A stretch of DNA of 64,000 nt, taken from the NCBI GenBank assembly GCA_026989265.1, contig JALSJP010000033.1, positions 1 to 64,000 on the forward strand. The letters run 5' to 3'. Below the pieces are notes generated by a model. It worked only from the letters and a program-made list of their open reading frames with translations, did no database searches and was not told where the DNA came from. This DNA is from Micavibrio sp. (GTDB taxonomy: Bacteria; Pseudomonadota; Alphaproteobacteria; Micavibrionales; Micavibrionaceae). Of the stretch, positions 8,986-17,576 are shown one piece after another (the stretch's first letter is position 1; each line of letters starts with the position of its first letter). A program made the translations under genes and the position numbers.

Positions 8986-10385
8986 ATGAGCAATAAAAAA
9001 ACACGCACAGAAACGGACTCGCTCGGGGTGTTGAAGTTCCTGCTAACCGATATTGGGGAGCGCAAACGCAGCGTTCACTCCATAATTTTAAAATTGGGGG
9101 TGAGAGAATCCCTGCCCCGCTTATTCGCGCCCTAGGCATTCAGAAAAAAGCTTGCGCTATGGCTAATATAGAGCTTGGTGAGCTTGATAAGGATATTGGC
9201 GCGGCGATGATTGCGGCGGCGGATGAAGTTATTGACGGCACATTAATCGAGGAATTTCCCCTTGTTGTATGGCAAACAGGCTCAGGCACGCAAAGCAATA
9301 TGAATGCAAATGAGGTTATATCTAATCGCGCTATTGAAATTCTTGGCGGGGAGCGCGGCAGCAAAACTCCCGTTCATCCGAATGACCATGTTAATATGGG
9401 GCAATCATCAAATGATACATTTCCAAGTGCCATGCATATTGCTGCGGGTGAGCAAGTCTATAATGAGCTGATCCCCGCCCTTAATAAGCTTCATGATGCA
9501 CTTGATAGTAAGGCAAATGAATATGCTGAAATTGTAAAGATCGGGCGCACCCATATGCAAGATGCAACGCCATTGACATTGGGTCACGAGTTTTCTGGCT
9601 ATGCCAAACAGATAGAATACGGCATTGATCGCGTCATTGCATGCATCCCTAGATTGATGCAGCTTGCGCAAGGCGGGACGGCAGTTGGCACTGGCATTAA
9701 CTCAAAAGTTGGCTTTGCCGAAAGCTTTGTAAGCCATGTAGCAGATATTACCGATATTGGTTTTGTCACGGCTGAAAATAAATTCGAAGCATTAGCGGCG
9801 CATGACGCGATGGTAGAAATATCAGGAGCGTTAAATGTGCTTGCGGTTAGCTTGATGAAAATTGCCAACGATTTGCGCCTACTTGGGTCAGGGCCGCGGT
9901 GCGGGATTGGTGAGATTAGCCTGCCCGCAAATGAACCAGGGTCATCTATTATGCCTGGCAAAGTCAACCCAACGCAGTGCGAGGCAATGACTATGCTCTG
10001 TGCGCAAGTTATGGGCAATCATGTTGCTGTAACTATTGCTGGCTCTAACGGTCATTTCGAGCTTAATGTATTTAAGCCTGTGATTATTTATAATGTTTTG
10101 CAATCCATCCGCTTAATTGCAGATGGGTGTAACAGCTTTACGGATAATTGCGTGTCAGGAATAGAGGCAAACGAAGCGCGCATAGAGCAGCTTTTGAATG
10201 AGAGCCTAATGCTTGTAACTGCGCTTAACCCACATATTGGCTATGATAATGCTGCAAAAATTGCCAAGAAGGCTCACGCCGATGGCTCAACTTTGAAAGA
10301 AGCAGGAATAGCGCTTAACCTGCTTAGCGAAGAGCAATTTAATAACTGGATCAACCCGTTAGATATGATAAAACCGCGTGAATAA
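8986..10385 (+). CDS. fumC: Class II fumarate hydratase, interrupted by a one-base frameshift
   Basis: Hydrates fumarate to malate in the TCA cycle. The reading frame opens at ATG 8986 behind AGGAA and encodes [14 protein letters not shown]. One base is missing in the G run at 9025-9028. The remainder ([33 protein letters not shown] and so on) continues in another frame through the fumarase signature [11 protein letters not shown] to 10385. Restoring one G gives a normal protein of about 466 residues. Without the shift, only a 408-residue product from ATG 9159 is open, lacking the N-terminal catalytic segment. All downstream family motifs are intact. The lesion is either a sequence error or a recent mutation. 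Confidence 0.9.
9025..9028 (+). other. Frameshift site in fumC (G4 run, one base short)
   Basis: The upstream frame reads GAC TCG CTC GGG GTG TTG and stops at TAG (9133-9135). The downstream frame reads GAA GTT CCT GCT starting at 9033. Adding one G to the G4 run would join them as DSLG-GV-EVPA, which matches the class II fumarase N-terminus. No classical slippery heptamer is present, so programmed recoding is not supported. Confidence 0.85.
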
Positions 10386-10590
10386 AAGGTCAGTACGTAT
10401 TGCAGGTCATAATACCAGCATCACTCTGGAAGATGAGTTTTGGACGGCGATAAAAGATATTGCCCATGACAGAAAACTATCGGTTAATCAGCTAATACTA
10501 GAAATTGATGAGAAGCGCGAGGGCAATTTATCTAGTGCGCTGCGTCTTTACGTGTTGCAATATCTGCAAGATAGGTTGTCTAAGCAATAA
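10378..10590 (+). CDS. Ribbon-helix-helix domain protein (RHH_4 type)
   Basis: A 70-residue protein of the RHH_4 family. [19 protein letters not shown] forms the ribbon, followed by two helices with [11 protein letters not shown] and [14 protein letters not shown]. Such proteins commonly follow fumC in alphaproteobacteria. It overlaps the fumC end by eight bases, which suggests co-translation. The RHH fold implies DNA binding as a dimer, but no target is known. Confidence 0.82.
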   Translation: MNKRSVRIAGHNTSITLEDEFWTAIKDIAHDRKLSVNQLILEIDEKREGNLSSALRLYVLQYLQDRLSKQ

Positions 10591-10597
10591 AGGTTAG

Positions 10598-11320
10598 TTA
10601 CACCATATATTGACCGCCATTTGCCGATAATGTTGCGCCCGTTACAAATGCAGCTTTGTCAGATGCAAGGAATGATACAATTGCTGCGATTTCCTCAGGC
10701 TTACCCATACGCATTTCGGGGATTTGGCAAATAATTTTATCCAATATATCCTTAGAAATATTTGCAGTCATATCCGTTTCAATATAACCAGGGCAAACAA
10801 CATTTACAGTTACATTCTTTATTGCGGATTCAAGTGCAAGAGCTTTGGTAAAGCCAATCATTCCTGCTTTTGCTGCGGAGTAATTCACCTGTCCGAACTG
10901 CCCTTTTTGCCCATTAATCGAGCTAATATTAACTATGCGACCGAATTTACGCTCGCGCATTTTTGTGATGACTGCGCGGCACATATTAAAGCAAGAAGTT
11001 AAATTCGTTTGAATAACATCGTCCCAATTTTCTTTGGGCATTTTATGTAGCACACCATCGCGAGTTATCCCTGCATTATTCACCAAAACGCCTATTTCAC
11101 CGAATTTAGACTCTATTTCTTCTATTGCGCCATGACATTGGTCAAAATCTGCAACATCAAGTTTCATAGTTTCGCAACCTGTCTCATTGCGGAATTTTTG
11201 CGCTGCCTCTTCATTGTTTTGAAAAATAGCAACGACCATATAGCCATCATTTTTCAGCTCTTTAGATATAGCCTTACCAATGCCACGCGTGCCGCCCGTT
11301 ACTACTGCTACTTTTGTCAT
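10598..11320 (-). CDS. phaB: Acetoacetyl-CoA reductase (NADPH), SDR family
   Basis: Reduces acetoacetyl-CoA to (R)-3-hydroxybutyryl-CoA for PHB synthesis. The 240-residue short-chain dehydrogenase has the nucleotide loop TGGTRGIG (residues 8-15), NNAGITRD (81-88), and the catalytic Ser134-Tyr147-Lys151 set in SSINGQKGQFGQVNYSAAK. It lies downstream of the thiolase gene with a 24-base gap. Its end is convergent with the ribbon-helix-helix gene, seven bases apart, with no obvious terminator between them. Confidence 0.93.
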   Translation of the reverse strand: MTKVAVVTGGTRGIGKAISKELKNDGYMVVAIFQNNEEAAQKFRNETGCETMKLDVADFDQCHGAIEEIESKFGEIGVLVNNAGITRDGVLHKMPKENWDDVIQTNLTSCFNMCRAVITKMRERKFGRIVNISSINGQKGQFGQVNYSAAKAGMIGFTKALALESAIKNVTVNVVCPGYIETDMTANISKDILDKIICQIPEMRMGKPEEIAAIVSFLASDKAAFVTGATLSANGGQYMV

Positions 11321-11344
11321 TTATATACTCTCCTGTAAAAAAAA

Positions 11345-12520
11345 TTAACGTTCAACACAAATAGCAACGCCCATTCCGCCGCCAATACATAAAGTTGCCA
11401 AACCTTTTTTAGCATCACGGCGCAGCATTTCATGCAATAAAGCAGTCAATATTCGCGTTCCTGATGCTCCTATTGGGTGACCTAATGCTATTGCTCCGCC
11501 ATTTACATTTGTCTTTTCGGGGGCAAAACCAGCTTCATTAGAAACGCATATCGCTTGTGCGGCGAATGCTTCATTTGCCTCGATAAGATCAAGCTCGTCA
11601 ACGCCCCACCCTGCTTTTTCAAGTGCTAGCTTAGTTGCAGGGATAGGTGCAGTTCCCATTATTGATGGGTCAACGCCAACGCTTGCCCATGACTTAATTG
11701 CAGCCATAGGCGCAAGCCCGCGGGTTTTAGCTTCACTACGGCGCATAAGAACCACGGCAGCCGCGCCATCATTAATTCCCGATGCATTTGCGGCGGTGAC
11801 GCTTCCATCTTTTTTGAATGCAGGTCTTAACTTAGCTAGACTTTGAGGGGTAACGCCAGAGCGCGGAAACTCATCCTTGTTAATAATGATGGTCTCTTTA
11901 CGCTGCTTAACCTCTATAGGAGTGATTTCATTACTGAATTTCCCTGCATTAATAGCAGCCTCCGCCTTATTTTGAGATAAAGCCGCAAATTCATCTTGCT
12001 GCGCGCGTGAGATGCTATATTTTTCCGCAATATTTTCTGCGGTAACCCCCATATGATAATCATTAAATGCGTCCCAAAGACCGTCAGCAACCATAGTGTC
12101 TTTCATGGTTGCATCGCCAAATTTAACTGCATCACGCAAATGCATAACGTGAGGTGAAAGGCTCATATTCTCCTGACCTCCTGCAACAATGATTTTTGCA
12201 TCACCCGCTAATATGGCTTGCATCCCTAATGCAACAGTTCTAAGCCCTGAGCCGCATACTTGATTTACCGTCATGGCGCTGCATTCCTGCGGCAATCCAG
12301 CACATATTGCTGCTTGACGCGCAGGGTTTTGACCACATCCCGCCGTCAATACTTGACCCATTATGACCTCATCAATATCACTTGCTGATAATTTAGCATC
12401 ACTTATGACCGCGCGAATAACAGATGCACCAAGCTCGCTTGCTGGGACATTAGATAGCCCCCCTCCAAATGCGCCTATAGCAGTTCTTTTTGCTGCAACA
12501 ATTACAATAGGATCTTCCAT
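11345..12520 (-). CDS. phaA: Acetyl-CoA C-acetyltransferase (beta-ketothiolase)
   Basis: Condenses two acetyl-CoA to acetoacetyl-CoA, the first step of PHB synthesis. The 391-residue thiolase has nucleophile Cys89 in NQVCGSG, the acidic-base motif NGGAIALGHPIGASG with its His, and the second catalytic Cys in CIGGGMG near the C-terminus. It sits in a phaC-phaA-phaB minus-strand cluster and is the likely partner of PhaB. Confidence 0.95.
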   Translation of the reverse strand: MEDPIVIVAAKRTAIGAFGGGLSNVPASELGASVIRAVISDAKLSASDIDEVIMGQVLTAGCGQNPARQAAICAGLPQECSAMTVNQVCGSGLRTVALGMQAILAGDAKIIVAGGQENMSLSPHVMHLRDAVKFGDATMKDTMVADGLWDAFNDYHMGVTAENIAEKYSISRAQQDEFAALSQNKAEAAINAGKFSNEITPIEVKQRKETIIINKDEFPRSGVTPQSLAKLRPAFKKDGSVTAANASGINDGAAAVVLMRRSEAKTRGLAPMAAIKSWASVGVDPSIMGTAPIPATKLALEKAGWGVDELDLIEANEAFAAQAICVSNEAGFAPEKTNVNGGAIALGHPIGASGTRILTALLHEMLRRDAKKGLATLCIGGGMGVAICVER

Positions 12521-12616
12521 AATTATATATCCATTTTTAGGTTTTTAAAATATGCTCACAACATATCGCTATGATAAAAATTAGCAAGCCATTTTCGTTA
12601 ATGCAGCGCACAAATT

Positions 12617-13726
12617 TTATTTACTAAGCCAGTTTAATATTGGCGTCCACACGTCATTAACAGCGTTTCTGCCTACTATTAGACCTATATGCCCGCAATT
12701 AAGTTCAACGATATCAACGCAAGCAGAGCCTAGGTTTTTCTGTATATTAGCCGCGCAATCAAAGGATACCAATTTGTCGGATTTAGAGGCTATAACTAAA
12801 ATATCCGCACTAATATTTTCTGTATTTACAACCTTGCCTGCAACATTCCACACGCCAGTATGTGGCTCATTATTTATAAACCAGTTTTGAATAGAATGCT
12901 GTGCAATATTTTTAGGTAAATCGACACCATCGTTAAGCCAATCTTCAACGGAAACAAATAATTTAGCCTCTAAGCTATCCTGATCCATTGATGCAAATCT
13001 AATGAATTTTTGCGCCGATCCATTTGGGTCAAGGCTCGCAAATAGCGCCTGAACCCACTCTGATGGTAAGCAGCCGCGCTGCTCTATAACTGGCAGGACA
13101 GCAGGCGACCATATGCGAACATTTTGAGCCAAGCCCGATGATTTTACGCTAAAATCCCAAGGCGCAGCGAGTAAAACCATGCGCCTAATATGCTTCGAAG
13201 CATGAATATAACTTGGCAGTAATAGCGTCCCACCCATACAATACCCAAGAACATCAATAGGCTTCCCCGACATTTTCGAAACGGCTATGATCGCTTTGCA
13301 TAGCTTATCTTTTATAAGCGTGTCCATATCTTCTATAGCTGAGATATCCCCCCAATCCAATAGATATGCTTCTATGCCATGATCACTAAACCAGCGCAGC
13401 ATTGAGCGCTCCTTTGATATATCAAGGATATTAGATTTATTTATCAATGATGGAATAAGCAATAAAGGGTGCGTGCCTGCTTTGATATTTAGAGCTTTTA
13501 CAGCAGGCTTTTTAATTTTAACATTACCATCACTCCATATAACCTTATGGGGTAGCTCTTGTGGAATATACTCATGCTCTTGATAGGCTTTTATGCCGCG
13601 CACCATAGACACAGCGTCCGCCTCACTAATTGATGTAGTAAAGTTTGATGCATATCTTTGTATGTCGCTCATATTGGCAGCAACCATACCCAAATGAATA
13701 GCTAATGGATGTGGGGCTTTTCGCAT
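12617..13726 (-). CDS. phaC: Short PHA synthase-like alpha/beta hydrolase (PhaC family)
   Basis: Predicted to polymerise 3-hydroxybutyryl-CoA. The 369-residue alpha/beta-hydrolase has the lipase-like box GYCMGG with nucleophile Cys163, a probable catalytic Asp317 (SKSDKLV), and His346 (CGHIGLIVG). The length fits class III/IV synthases rather than the class I enzymes (about 570-600 residues) usual in alphaproteobacteria. No phaE or phaR-subunit gene is nearby. Co-location with phaA, phaB and the PhaR regulator supports a PHB role. A PHA-processing hydrolase remains possible. Confidence 0.8.
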   Translation of the reverse strand: MRKAPHPLAIHLGMVAANMSDIQRYASNFTTSISEADAVSMVRGIKAYQEHEYIPQELPHKVIWSDGNVKIKKPAVKALNIKAGTHPLLLIPSLINKSNILDISKERSMLRWFSDHGIEAYLLDWGDISAIEDMDTLIKDKLCKAIIAVSKMSGKPIDVLGYCMGGTLLLPSYIHASKHIRRMVLLAAPWDFSVKSSGLAQNVRIWSPAVLPVIEQRGCLPSEWVQALFASLDPNGSAQKFIRFASMDQDSLEAKLFVSVEDWLNDGVDLPKNIAQHSIQNWFINNEPHTGVWNVAGKVVNTENISADILVIASKSDKLVSFDCAANIQKNLGSACVDIVELNCGHIGLIVGRNAVNDVWTPILNWLSK

Positions 13727-13866
13727 AAAAACTCACTTTCTATTCACGAAAATATCATGCAGCATAAAAAATGTAACTGTTTTTTCTTCTAAATGCTTTA
13801 TTTTATATTTTTTTTGTGCATAATGGGTTTATCCAAACATTATATTTACAAGATTAAAGGTGCAGC
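13727..13866. promoter_or_regulatory. Divergent phaC/phaR control region with repeated TGCAGCAT
   Basis: This 140-base AT-rich region separates phaC (minus) from phaR (plus). The 8-mer TGCAGCAT occurs twice in the same orientation, at 13758-13765 (about 32 bases upstream of phaC) and at 13861-13868 over the phaR start codon. It contains the small dyad TGC-A-GCA. PhaR proteins are reported to bind TGC-containing sites, so these are candidate operators allowing autoregulation. The binding is inferred. Confidence 0.4.
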
Positions 13867-14385
13867 ATGACCAAAGCAAAAGCCAATAAAAATGAGCCTA
13901 CTGTCATTAAAAAATATGCCAATCGCCGTCTATATGACACGGGCAGAAGTAGCTATGTCACATTGGATGATATTTGTGAAATGGTGCAAGAGGGTCATGA
14001 TTTTGTGGTCATTGATGCAAAAAGCGGTGAAGATTTAACGCGCGGCGTTTTAACTCAAATTATTGCAGATCAGGAATCCACTGATGAGACATTGCTACCG
14101 ACAAATTTCCTTCGCACATTAATTGGGTTTTACGGTAATAATGCACAGACTATGTTGCCTAGCTATCTTGACCAAACCATGAATCTTTTTGCACAAAACC
14201 AAGAAAATATTCAAGAGCAACTTAATAAATCAATGGGCGAGATAAAAAATATAGATAACATATTCACCCAAGGTATAAGCATGGAAGAGCTAACCCGTAA
14301 AAACATGGAAATGTTTGAAAATGCCATGAAAATGATGCAGCCATTTGGAATGGGTTATGCTAGCGATAAAAAAGCATCTAAATAA
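13867..14385 (+). CDS. phaR: Polyhydroxyalkanoate synthesis repressor PhaR
   Basis: A 172-residue DNA- and PHB-binding regulator. The conserved N-terminal domain reads IKKYANRRLYDTGRSSYVTL then DDICEMVQEG. A second accumulation-regulatory domain contains RGVLTQIIADQES. The C-terminus is helical and Met/Gln-rich. AAAGG lies seven bases before the ATG. It is divergent from phaC. In known systems PhaR represses phasin and synthesis genes until PHB granules titrate it. Confidence 0.93.
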   Translation: MTKAKANKNEPTVIKKYANRRLYDTGRSSYVTLDDICEMVQEGHDFVVIDAKSGEDLTRGVLTQIIADQESTDETLLPTNFLRTLIGFYGNNAQTMLPSYLDQTMNLFAQNQENIQEQLNKSMGEIKNIDNIFTQGISMEELTRKNMEMFENAMKMMQPFGMGYASDKKASK

Positions 14386-14388
14386 GGC

Positions 14389-15237
14389 TTATTGCTGCAT
14401 TGCCATTTCATCATCAAAAAGCATATCGCTATCATCATTTGGTGAGTAGAAAGTAGTATCCAGTAGATCATCAGATTCGTAAGCAAGGTTAATCCTCGCA
14501 TTAAGCTCCTGATTTTCAAGCTTAAGGAAAGCTATCTCCTTATCTTTTAACTTTATACCCGCCTCTAAATAGGCAATATTACTTTTGTAAAAACTGACTT
14601 TTTTAGACATATCTCCATCGAGGTTACAGCTAGCTAATTCATCACCACTTATTTTAGCCTCAAATCTTTGTATAGTAACACGATCAGCCATGCCGTTTTT
14701 ACGCTCTTTATTTAAAGCTAGCTCCAATTTTCTGATTTTCTTTTTCAAGGATAAAACGCCCTTTGCCGATTCTGTATTTGTGTTACCAGCCCTTTTCACT
14801 TGCTCTAATCTTTTCTTAAGCATAGCATTTTCTACTGATAGACGCTTTGCTGTTTTTATTGCACTATCAGCAGAAATAAGCGTCTTGCCTTGCGCAGCTA
14901 TAGTTTCGCGCAAACTTTGATTCTGGTTTTTAAGGGCTTGTAGATCATCATTATCAACGCTCGGCTTGTTTTTTGACTGTGATATGACTTTACTAAGTGC
15001 AGATTGCAGGTCTTTGTTTTCATTCTTAAGTGCATTAATTTCATCATTAGATTCAACATCATCACCTAATATTGATGCATTCTTACTGTTAGCATGCATT
15101 TTAGCGATTATGTTGCTTAAATTCTTATTCTCCATCTCTAATTCATATAGGCGCGTATTATCATCATTAATATCCATAGCCATGGATACAGAAGATAAAC
15201 ACACTAAAAGCATTGTTGATAATATAACTTTGCGCAT
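14389..15237 (-). CDS. Exported coiled-coil protein of unknown function
   Basis: A 282-residue protein with a cleavable-looking signal peptide (residues 1-20, ending SSVSMA). An almost continuous coiled coil (about 28-250) follows, rich in Leu, Lys, Glu and Asn, with several repeats resembling ALKNENKDLQ. The C-terminus is acidic. It should be periplasmic. It is convergent with phaR, with only three bases between the stops, so the PHB link may be positional only. I do not recognise a family. Confidence 0.7.
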   Translation of the reverse strand: MRKVILSTMLLVCLSSVSMAMDINDDNTRLYELEMENKNLSNIIAKMHANSKNASILGDDVESNDEINALKNENKDLQSALSKVISQSKNKPSVDNDDLQALKNQNQSLRETIAAQGKTLISADSAIKTAKRLSVENAMLKKRLEQVKRAGNTNTESAKGVLSLKKKIRKLELALNKERKNGMADRVTIQRFEAKISGDELASCNLDGDMSKKVSFYKSNIAYLEAGIKLKDKEIAFLKLENQELNARINLAYESDDLLDTTFYSPNDDSDMLFDDEMAMQQ

Positions 15238-15333
15238 AAAGAAACTCTCTAAAAAAAGATATTACAAAATGCTATTGCGTTTAAAACTTTAATACAAGTG
15301 TTAAACATGCATATCCACAGAGATATACAAATG

Positions 15334-15365
15334 TTATTCTAGCATTATTCTAGCATTATTCTAGC
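15334..15365. repeat. Tandem 11-bp repeat (about 2.9 copies) over the prfB stop codon
   Basis: The unit TTATTCTAGCA occurs at 15334-15344 and 15345-15355. A third copy (15356-15365) forms the last codons of prfB. Read on the minus strand each unit is TGCTAGAATAA, so the CTA GAA TAA ending of prfB is repeated twice downstream. The copies look like a local slippage duplication. Confidence 0.9.
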
Positions 15366-16454
15366 GAATGCGCGAGAGCTGCTTCTAAAAATTGATCAAG
15401 GTCACCGTCAAGAACGGCGGCGGATTGGGATGTTTCAACATTTGTGCGCAAATCTTTAACCATCTGATACGGGTGCAAAACATATGACCTTATCTGATGC
15501 CCCCAGCCAATATCTGTTTTTTCGCCATGCTCTTTGGCTTGCGCATCTTCACGCTGCTTAAGCTCCATCTCATACATGCGCGCCTTTAGCATCTCCATGG
15601 CGGTGGCTTTGTTTTGATGTTGGGAGCGCCCATTTTGGCAAGCCGCCACAACGCCAGTTGGAATATGAGTAATGCGCACCGCGCTATCTGTTTTATTAAC
15701 ATGCTGCCCACCTGCGCCGCTTGACCTATATGTATCAATGCGCAAATCTTTCTCATCAATTTCTATATTTATAGAATCATCAATTACGGGAGAAACAGAG
15801 ACGGAAGCAAAGCTAGTGTGTCTGCGCGCATTAGAATCATATGGTGAAATGCGCACCAAGCGATGAACCCCAGTTTCTGTTTTCAACCAGCCATAAGCCT
15901 GATGACCTTCTATTTTAACAGTTGTGGATTTTATTCCAGCCTCCTCGCCCTCGCTGCGTTCCAAAGTTGTATATTTAAATCCACGTTTTTCTGCCCATCT
16001 TATATACATACGAAAAACCATCTCCGCCCAGTCTTGAGCCTCAGTCCCGCCTGCGCCCGCATTTATCTGCAAGTAAACATCATTACTATCTGCCTCACCC
16101 GATAGAAGGCTCTCAAGGCGTTTTCTATCTGCAAATTTTTGTAGCTTTTGCAGCTCTTGCTCAGCGCCTTTTACAATAGAAGTGTCGCCCTCCTCTTCTG
16201 CCATTTCAATTAGCTCTATATTATCGCTCATGGAAATTTCAATTTTATTTACAGCAGATATGGCTTGATCCAGATATGTGCGCTCACACATTAATTTTTG
16301 TGCTTTTGCAGCATTAGACCAAAGATCCGGGCTTTCACAAAGCGAATCAAGCTCATCAAGGCGACTTATTGCTACGTCCCAGTCAAAGATGCCTCCGCAG
16401 CAAAGTTAAAGAATTTTGTATATCTATCGTAATGGCTTCAATTTCCGCGCGCAT
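15356..16454 (-). CDS. prfB: Peptide chain release factor 2, made by programmed +1 frameshift
   Basis: Recognises UGA and UAA stop codons and triggers peptide release. The first frame starts at ATG 16454 (MRAEIEAITI) and reaches an in-frame TGA after 23 codons. A +1 shift at CTT-TGA-C continues as DWDVAISRLDELDSLCE to the stop at 15356, giving 365 residues, the same as in E. coli. The catalytic GGQ is in SSGAGGQHVNKT. The stop-recognition tripeptide is SPY (RISPYDSNARRHTSF) rather than the SPF of E. coli. An annotation starting at 16291 would miss the first 54 residues. Confidence 0.96.
16381..16400 (-). promoter_or_regulatory. prfB autoregulatory +1 frameshift signal
   Basis: The minus strand reads CTG CGG AGG CAT CTT TGA C. 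GGAGG acts as an internal Shine-Dalgarno-like element just upstream of the slippery CTT (16386-16388) and the in-frame TGA (16383-16385). This matches the classic RF2 sensor: low RF2 causes a pause at UGA and favours the shift. Confidence 0.93.
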
Positions 16455-16592
16455 GCTTATGTTCCCTATGTTTAACGTTAGTAATAATAGTTATTTTTAA
16501 CCAAAAATATCAAGTGCTAAGAATCTTATTTACAGCTAAATTATTATAAATTATAAACTAAACTTTACATTTTCATATAGTAACGATAGAAA

Positions 16593-16624
16593 TTAATTAC
16601 TGATTAAGAATCATATCCTGATTC
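16593..16624. promoter_or_regulatory. Candidate CtrA-type site and interlocking palindromes upstream of the OmpA-type lipoprotein
   Basis: TTAA-N7-TTAA, the spacing of the alphaproteobacterial CtrA box, lies at 16593-16607. It is followed directly by the perfect interrupted dyad GAATCA-N5-TGATTC (16608-16624). A further TGATT at 16601-16605 can pair with the left arm, so alternative hairpins are possible. The 225-base region is very AT-rich, so the CtrA match could be chance. Confidence 0.35.
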
Positions 16625-16678
16625 GAAATTACCCTTATTAATTAATGATTATTTATATTTATATCTGAGGAGCAAAAC

Positions 16679-17548
16679 ATGAAATCCGCGCGTAACCTAT
16701 TTTTAGCAGTCGGTATTGTTGCATTAAGTGGCTGTACTATGTTTGACACATATAGTGAAGTTGATGCACTTAACGAGGCTAAGCCAATAGGTAGCCCATT
16801 CACTCAATCCTTATCTGGTGAATATAAAGATTTTGCAAATTCAGAACTGAAAGATATGTTTGATTATCCTGATGCGTTGCATTTTGCGCGCAAGGGATTG
16901 GCGGCGGCTTCTGGTGATGCGGTTATGCCTGAGCCTGTAAATGATTGGAACTTAAGCGAGACTCATATAAAAGAGCTTGGCGCCGCGCGTGGAAGACTTG
17001 TTATTGCTTATGATTTAGGTGCGCGTGAAGTTGCCCCTGCTACTGCTGCACTGGCTCAAGCAAAATTTGATTGCTGGATAGAGGCGCAAGAAGAAAACTG
17101 GAACGGCGAAACAATTATCGGCTGTAAATCAGAATATTTAACCGCTGTTTCCGAACTGGAAGGGCTTGTCCAGCAAGCCCCTGAGGTTGCCCCTGAGCCT
17201 GAGCCAATGGCTCGGGAAGAAGCTATGTATTTAGTGTTCTTTAACTGGGACTCACACAAGCTAAGTGCTGGTGCAAAAAGCGTACTTGATGCAGTTTCTG
17301 AAGAAGTAGCTAAAAACCCGCCATCACAAATCAATATCACAGGTCATGCAGATACATCTGGTAATGCTGCTTACAATAAGCGCCTAGCATTCAAGCGTGC
17401 AAATAAAGTTAGAGATGCACTTGTAAATAGTGGCGTTGATGCTGATCTTTTGGCTGTTAATGGTCATGGGGAAAATGATCTGCTAGTAAGCACAATGGAT
17501 AATGTTCGCGAGCCTGCAAATCGCCGTGTTAGCATCACATTCCAGTAG
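16679..17548 (+). CDS. OmpA-family outer-membrane lipoprotein
   Basis: A 289-residue protein with a lipoprotein signal and lipobox LSGC (Cys19), then a region without recognised domains. After a Pro/Glu linker (about residues 163-178) comes a C-terminal OmpA-like peptidoglycan-binding domain with VFFNWDSHKLS, TGHADTSGNAAYN and NRRVSITF. The likely role is to tether the outer membrane to peptidoglycan. TGAGGAG (16666-16672) is a strong ribosome binding site. A terminator follows, so it appears monocistronic. Confidence 0.9.
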   Translation: MKSARNLFLAVGIVALSGCTMFDTYSEVDALNEAKPIGSPFTQSLSGEYKDFANSELKDMFDYPDALHFARKGLAAASGDAVMPEPVNDWNLSETHIKELGAARGRLVIAYDLGAREVAPATAALAQAKFDCWIEAQEENWNGETIIGCKSEYLTAVSELEGLVQQAPEVAPEPEPMAREEAMYLVFFNWDSHKLSAGAKSVLDAVSEEVAKNPPSQINITGHADTSGNAAYNKRLAFKRANKVRDALVNSGVDADLLAVNGHGENDLLVSTMDNVREPANRRVSITFQ

Positions 17549-17576
17549 GTGTCAGTTTGATAAGTTAAATATTTAG

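Noticed and set aside
9027-9033. Programmed -1 frameshift in fumC
   Set aside because: The site CTC GGG GTG lacks a slippery heptamer or visible downstream stimulator; re-pairing in the -1 frame would be poor.
12617-13726. Intracellular PHB depolymerase instead of synthase
   Set aside because: The GYCMGG box and triad positions fit synthases better, and the gene lies with phaA and phaB; some doubt is kept in the confidence.
16383-16385. In-frame TGA near the start of prfB as a sign of a pseudogene
   Set aside because: The surrounding GGAGG, CTT and TGA-C match the known RF2 programmed frameshift and the joined protein is full length.
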